Below, one piece after another: positions 61,522 through 64,000 of a stretch of DNA of 64,000 bases. The notes under the pieces were generated by a model. The model was not told where the DNA came from, made no database searches, and was given only the letters and a program-made list of their open reading frames with translations. Position numbers and translations under genes: made by a program. How positions within the stretch are numbered: the first letter of the stretch is position 1; the number at the start of each line of letters is the position of its first letter. This DNA comes from a virus: the IMG/VR virus record IMGVR_UViG_3300021197_001481, positions 22,817 through 86,816 of that record. The stretch is one strand, 5' to 3'.

Positions 61522-61959
61522 ATGGCATCCGGTAGATATGACATAACCGCAGAACAAGGAGTTACTTTCAAACTCCACCTTCGTTATAGTGATTCTAATG
61601 ACACTTTTATCGATTTAGATCCTGACTTGGGGTGGACAGGAAGACTTCAGGTTCGTCGTTCCCCTGACGATCCGGATATTTTATTGCATGTTACAACCAA
61701 TGGTGTAACTGGTGGTGGAGTAACAGGGGAATTTGTTTCTGGTGCAGGAGTTGTCGGTTCTGGTGGTATCACCATGAACGCATCTGCCACGGGCGGCACT
61801 GGTTTAAGTGGAGGCGTTTTGATTGGTATTGATGCATCTAGCATGTCTAACGTCCCCAAAGGGAATCACTTCTATGATCTAGAAATTGTCAAAGATGGCA
61901 CTATTGTGACAAGACTTCTCAATGGTAGATTCAGTGTCGATAGGGAAATCACTAGATGA
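61522..61959 (+). CDS. Fibre-associated structural protein of unknown function
   Basis: 145 residues. Opening GRYDITAEQGVTFKLHLRYSD and the strand WTGRLQVRRS match a family of short phage proteins placed just before fibre genes, with an immunoglobulin-like or BppU-like beta fold. The middle is Gly-rich (TGGTGLSGG). It overlaps the fibre gene by four bases, so equal expression is likely; a fibre base or adaptor role is inferred. Confidence 0.55.
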   Translation: MASGRYDITAEQGVTFKLHLRYSDSNDTFIDLDPDLGWTGRLQVRRSPDDPDILLHVTTNGVTGGGVTGEFVSGAGVVGSGGITMNASATGGTGLSGGVLIGIDASSMSNVPKGNHFYDLEIVKDGTIVTRLLNGRFSVDREITR

Positions 61960-64000
61960 GTAACAAAATTACTATTACGGCGTTACCCGGTAACGTAACA
62001 CTTACCGATTCTGGCGTAAAGACCAACGTGATTCAAGTCGCACAGGGTGTCGTCGCCGGTGGTGGTGTTGGTCAGGATGGTTCACAAGGAGATCACGGTA
62101 CAACCGGAAACACAGGTGCAACTGGTGCAACTGGTGCTACTGGAAACACAGGTGCAACTGGTAACACTGGTAATGATGGTGGCAATACATTTGGTATTCC
62201 GGGTGGTTTTGGTTTCTTTACACGCTTCGATGGAACAACTGGAACAACTTTACCAGTCCCAGAGGGTAGTAATAATTATCCGGGAGCGTTTAAGTTTGCT
62301 TTTGGTCATGGATCAGGAACAGCAGGAACAGGAGATGTTCCGAATTGGCCGGACTCAGGTGCTTTTTACCCGCAAGAACTTTACATAAGTGAATATAGTT
62401 ATAATGGTGTGAAGGGTTCTCATATTCCCAACCTCATTACACTCTTGATGGGTGCATCCGGAGGGACTATCCAGTGGGGCAGTGCCGGTCAACAAGCAAC
62501 TGCTGTTGCAATTTGCAAACTGACACAAATGCTGCCATATGCTCGCGGAGAGGATTCGCCCTCAGCAAATAGAACTCCTGTTGAAGCATGGTTCATGGTG
62601 AAACCCGGATTAGATTATGCCAGTCAAGGTGCGGATGGAAGTGGGAATCATACAATTCCTATTCAGAGAATTGATGAAGCAGGTACTAGACCAGTATTCC
62701 CATATAATGATTCTGGTAGATCCGGTGGAACAGGACCAGTCCAAGATGGAGATGTATTCTATCTTAGTTTCCAACCAATCTTCGGTGTAGGGGGAGGCGG
62801 CAGCGAGAGTTCGGGTGGAGGCACTGCATATCAAGCAGGAGATGGACTCACGCTAGATGTTGCTGGTGGAACCTTTGGTATTGATCCAACTGCAATCATT
62901 AATGTCGCTGGTGTAACTGGTAATGATTCTGCGATGGAATTCAGAAAGATCTCTGCATTCCCGTCCGACCTCACCGAACTTGCGTTAGTAGTCGATGGTG
63001 ATGACAAGTTGCGGATTCGTGATAATAAGTACCAGATAGATACCAAAGTCATCATCGACAACGGACTTCTCGAAGTCAAGGGCGGTGCGAGTATAACCGG
63101 TGGATTACTTCTTCAGGGATCATCCCCCGGATTAACTGTACAATCTTCTAATATCTTTGAAACAGTTCTTCATGCCAACGCAGGAATTTCTACTGATAAG
63201 GGAATTACTTTCTCTGATGGAACTCATCAGTTGACTGCTCCCGCTACAGTATCGCCTGCATTCCTTTCTGGCGGCGAAGGCGTAACTGGTATAACTCAAT
63301 ATAGAGCAACCGGTGGTGTTGTTCTAGACAACGCTGGCGGAACATTCTCACTCGATGGTGAGTATGATGCTAACTTTACATCATTAACAACTACTTTAAC
63401 AGTGAAATCCAACTCAGTCCTTGCTGCTGCCGGTGGTATCTCTGCGGACAAGGGAATTACCTTCCCCGATGGTACTCATCAGACGACTGCTCCAAACGTG
63501 GTTAGTCCAGCAGGAGCAGGAAACTTTTCTGCTACCGTCCCGTACACATATACTGCTCCTACGACCACTCAAATTGCTAATGCAGATGGTGCATTTATAT
63601 ACAATAGTAATAATGTTCTATCGATATTCAAGCAAGGCAGTAATGGTAGTAGTGAAGATCTTTCTGCGACGTTTCAGGATATTGTAGATACAGGTTCAAG
63701 TGGAAAAATTGGTATACGATTTGGTGCCTCAAACGAAGAACGGTTTTTCTTTTTCTCTGGTGGGAATCCGACCTTCGCCTCGAATAGATTTAATTTCACT
63801 GCCACGGATCAGGTTCCGGGTTCTACTCTTGGGGATGGTAAGGCAGTTGAGTTGCGAGTTTATGTTGATAACCCAACAACAGCAGCAACCACTCACTTCC
63901 GCTTCCCAGACGGAACAAATGCTACCAGTATTGTTACAAGTTTCAATGGTACTACTGGTGCCGTCGAAGGTGTGGCAAGTGTAAACGGTGCGACTGGTGC
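61956..64000 (+). CDS. Tail fibre protein with collagen-like stalk, 3' truncated by window end
   Basis: The frame is open from ATG 61956 to the window end (681 codons seen). It starts MSNKITITALPGNV, followed by a collagen-like stalk at residues 39-76. Next comes a compact domain (residues about 78-270) and then fibre modules that repeat GISTDKGITFSDGTHQLTAP and GISADKGITFPDGTHQTTAP, each about 100 residues apart. Near the cut it shows VTSFNGTTGAV and ASVNGATG, the same units as in the fibres at 2 and 15478. It directly follows the sugar cassette. Likely trimeric adsorption fibre. Confidence 0.8.
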   Translation, partial: MSNKITITALPGNVTLTDSGVKTNVIQVAQGVVAGGGVGQDGSQGDHGTTGNTGATGATGATGNTGATGNTGNDGGNTFGIPGGFGFFTRFDGTTGTTLPVPEGSNNYPGAFKFAFGHGSGTAGTGDVPNWPDSGAFYPQELYISEYSYNGVKGSHIPNLITLLMGASGGTIQWGSAGQQATAVAICKLTQMLPYARGEDSPSANRTPVEAWFMVKPGLDYASQGADGSGNHTIPIQRIDEAGTRPVFPYNDSGRSGGTGPVQDGDVFYLSFQPIFGVGGGGSESSGGGTAYQAGDGLTLDVAGGTFGIDPTAIINVAGVTGNDSAMEFRKISAFPSDLTELALVVDGDDKLRIRDNKYQIDTKVIIDNGLLEVKGGASITGGLLLQGSSPGLTVQSSNIFETVLHANAGISTDKGITFSDGTHQLTAPATVSPAFLSGGEGVTGITQYRATGGVVLDNAGGTFSLDGEYDANFTSLTTTLTVKSNSVLAAAGGISADKGITFPDGTHQTTAPNVVSPAGAGNFSATVPYTYTAPTTTQIANADGAFIYNSNNVLSIFKQGSNGSSEDLSATFQDIVDTGSSGKIGIRFGASNEERFFFFSGGNPTFASNRFNFTATDQVPGSTLGDGKAVELRVYVDNPTTAATTHFRFPDGTNATSIVTSFNGTTGAVEGVASVNGATG
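62070..62183 (+). repeat. Collagen-like Gly-X-Y coding repeat
   Basis: Thirty-eight codons with Gly at every third position (units such as GAT, GNT), built from the nine-base unit GGTGCAACT and variants. It encodes a triple-helix stalk near the fibre N-terminus. The high DNA similarity among units suggests length variation by slippage. Confidence 0.85.

Noticed and set aside
62070-62183. Regular short repeats that might be taken for a CRISPR-like array
   Set aside because: The repeats are 9-base Gly-X-Y codon units in frame within a fibre gene, without spacers.
1-64000. tRNA genes, transposons, integrase, lysis genes
   Set aside because: The gaps between genes are too short for tRNAs, and none of the reading frames shows transposase, integrase, endolysin or holin features.

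Overview
The window is one continuous, almost gap-free run of plus-strand genes from a T4-like (contractile-tailed) bacteriophage. No stretch longer than about 90 bases lacks a gene, most genes touch or overlap (ATGA, GTGA), and I see no tRNA, rRNA, insertion sequence or CRISPR array. The virion genes run in T4 order (25, 6, [7], 8, 13, 14, 15, 16, 17, 18, 19, 20, 21, 22, 23) and are followed by uvsY, uvsW, 55, 47, 46, rnh, 45, 44, 62 and regA. Gene order, the DUF4815/tail-collar giant protein and the small conserved genes resemble marine T4-like myoviruses such as cyanophages. No photosynthesis gene is present and the host cannot be read from the sequence.

Layout. 1-18.3 kb: tail fibres, a parallel beta-helix protein, a PAAR tip, the baseplate wedge (25, 6, a gp7-position protein with a dockerin-like domain, 8), a 1903-residue DUF4815/collar protein and two more structural proteins. 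18.4-33.1 kb: neck, terminase, sheath, tube, portal, prohead core and protease, capsid, then a strong terminator and a second tail-tube-fold gene. 33.1-48.0 kb: recombination, replication and transcription genes, interrupted by accessory genes (Asp/Asn-hydroxylase-like, riboflavin-kinase-like, Dam methylase, GalE, FkbM methyltransferase). 48.0-61.5 kb: a dense sugar cassette directly after regA, where T4 carries the DNA polymerase gene. It has two GT25-like, two GT11, one GT6, one GT10-like, one GT-B, one GT-D and one GT2 glycosyltransferase, a GDP-fucose-synthase-like enzyme, a ColD-like dehydratase with His in place of the PLP lysine, a sugar aminotransferase, and RmlA, RmlC and RmlB homologues. 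61.5-64 kb: the cassette runs without a gap into a new tail fibre module with collagen-like repeats, cut by the window end.

The most striking content is the sugar cassette. GT11 (alpha-1,2), GT10 (alpha-1,3/4) and GT6 (ABO-type) are the families that build histo-blood-group-type glycans. They sit beside enzymes able to turn GDP-4-keto-6-deoxymannose into GDP-L-colitose or GDP-L-fucose, and beside a second, dTDP-amino-sugar branch. A plausible role is decoration of the virion (the adjacent fibres) or of the host envelope. On the regulatory side, sigma70-type promoters precede uvsY, 55 and two accessory genes. A TANATA element (T4 late-promoter core TAAATA) recurs upstream of 25, 13, 18, 19, 20, 22, uvsW and the gene after 23. 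Several promoters sit so close to the ATG that the mRNA would be leaderless, and at gene 13 the late element lies in the loop of a hairpin that would hide the ribosome binding site.
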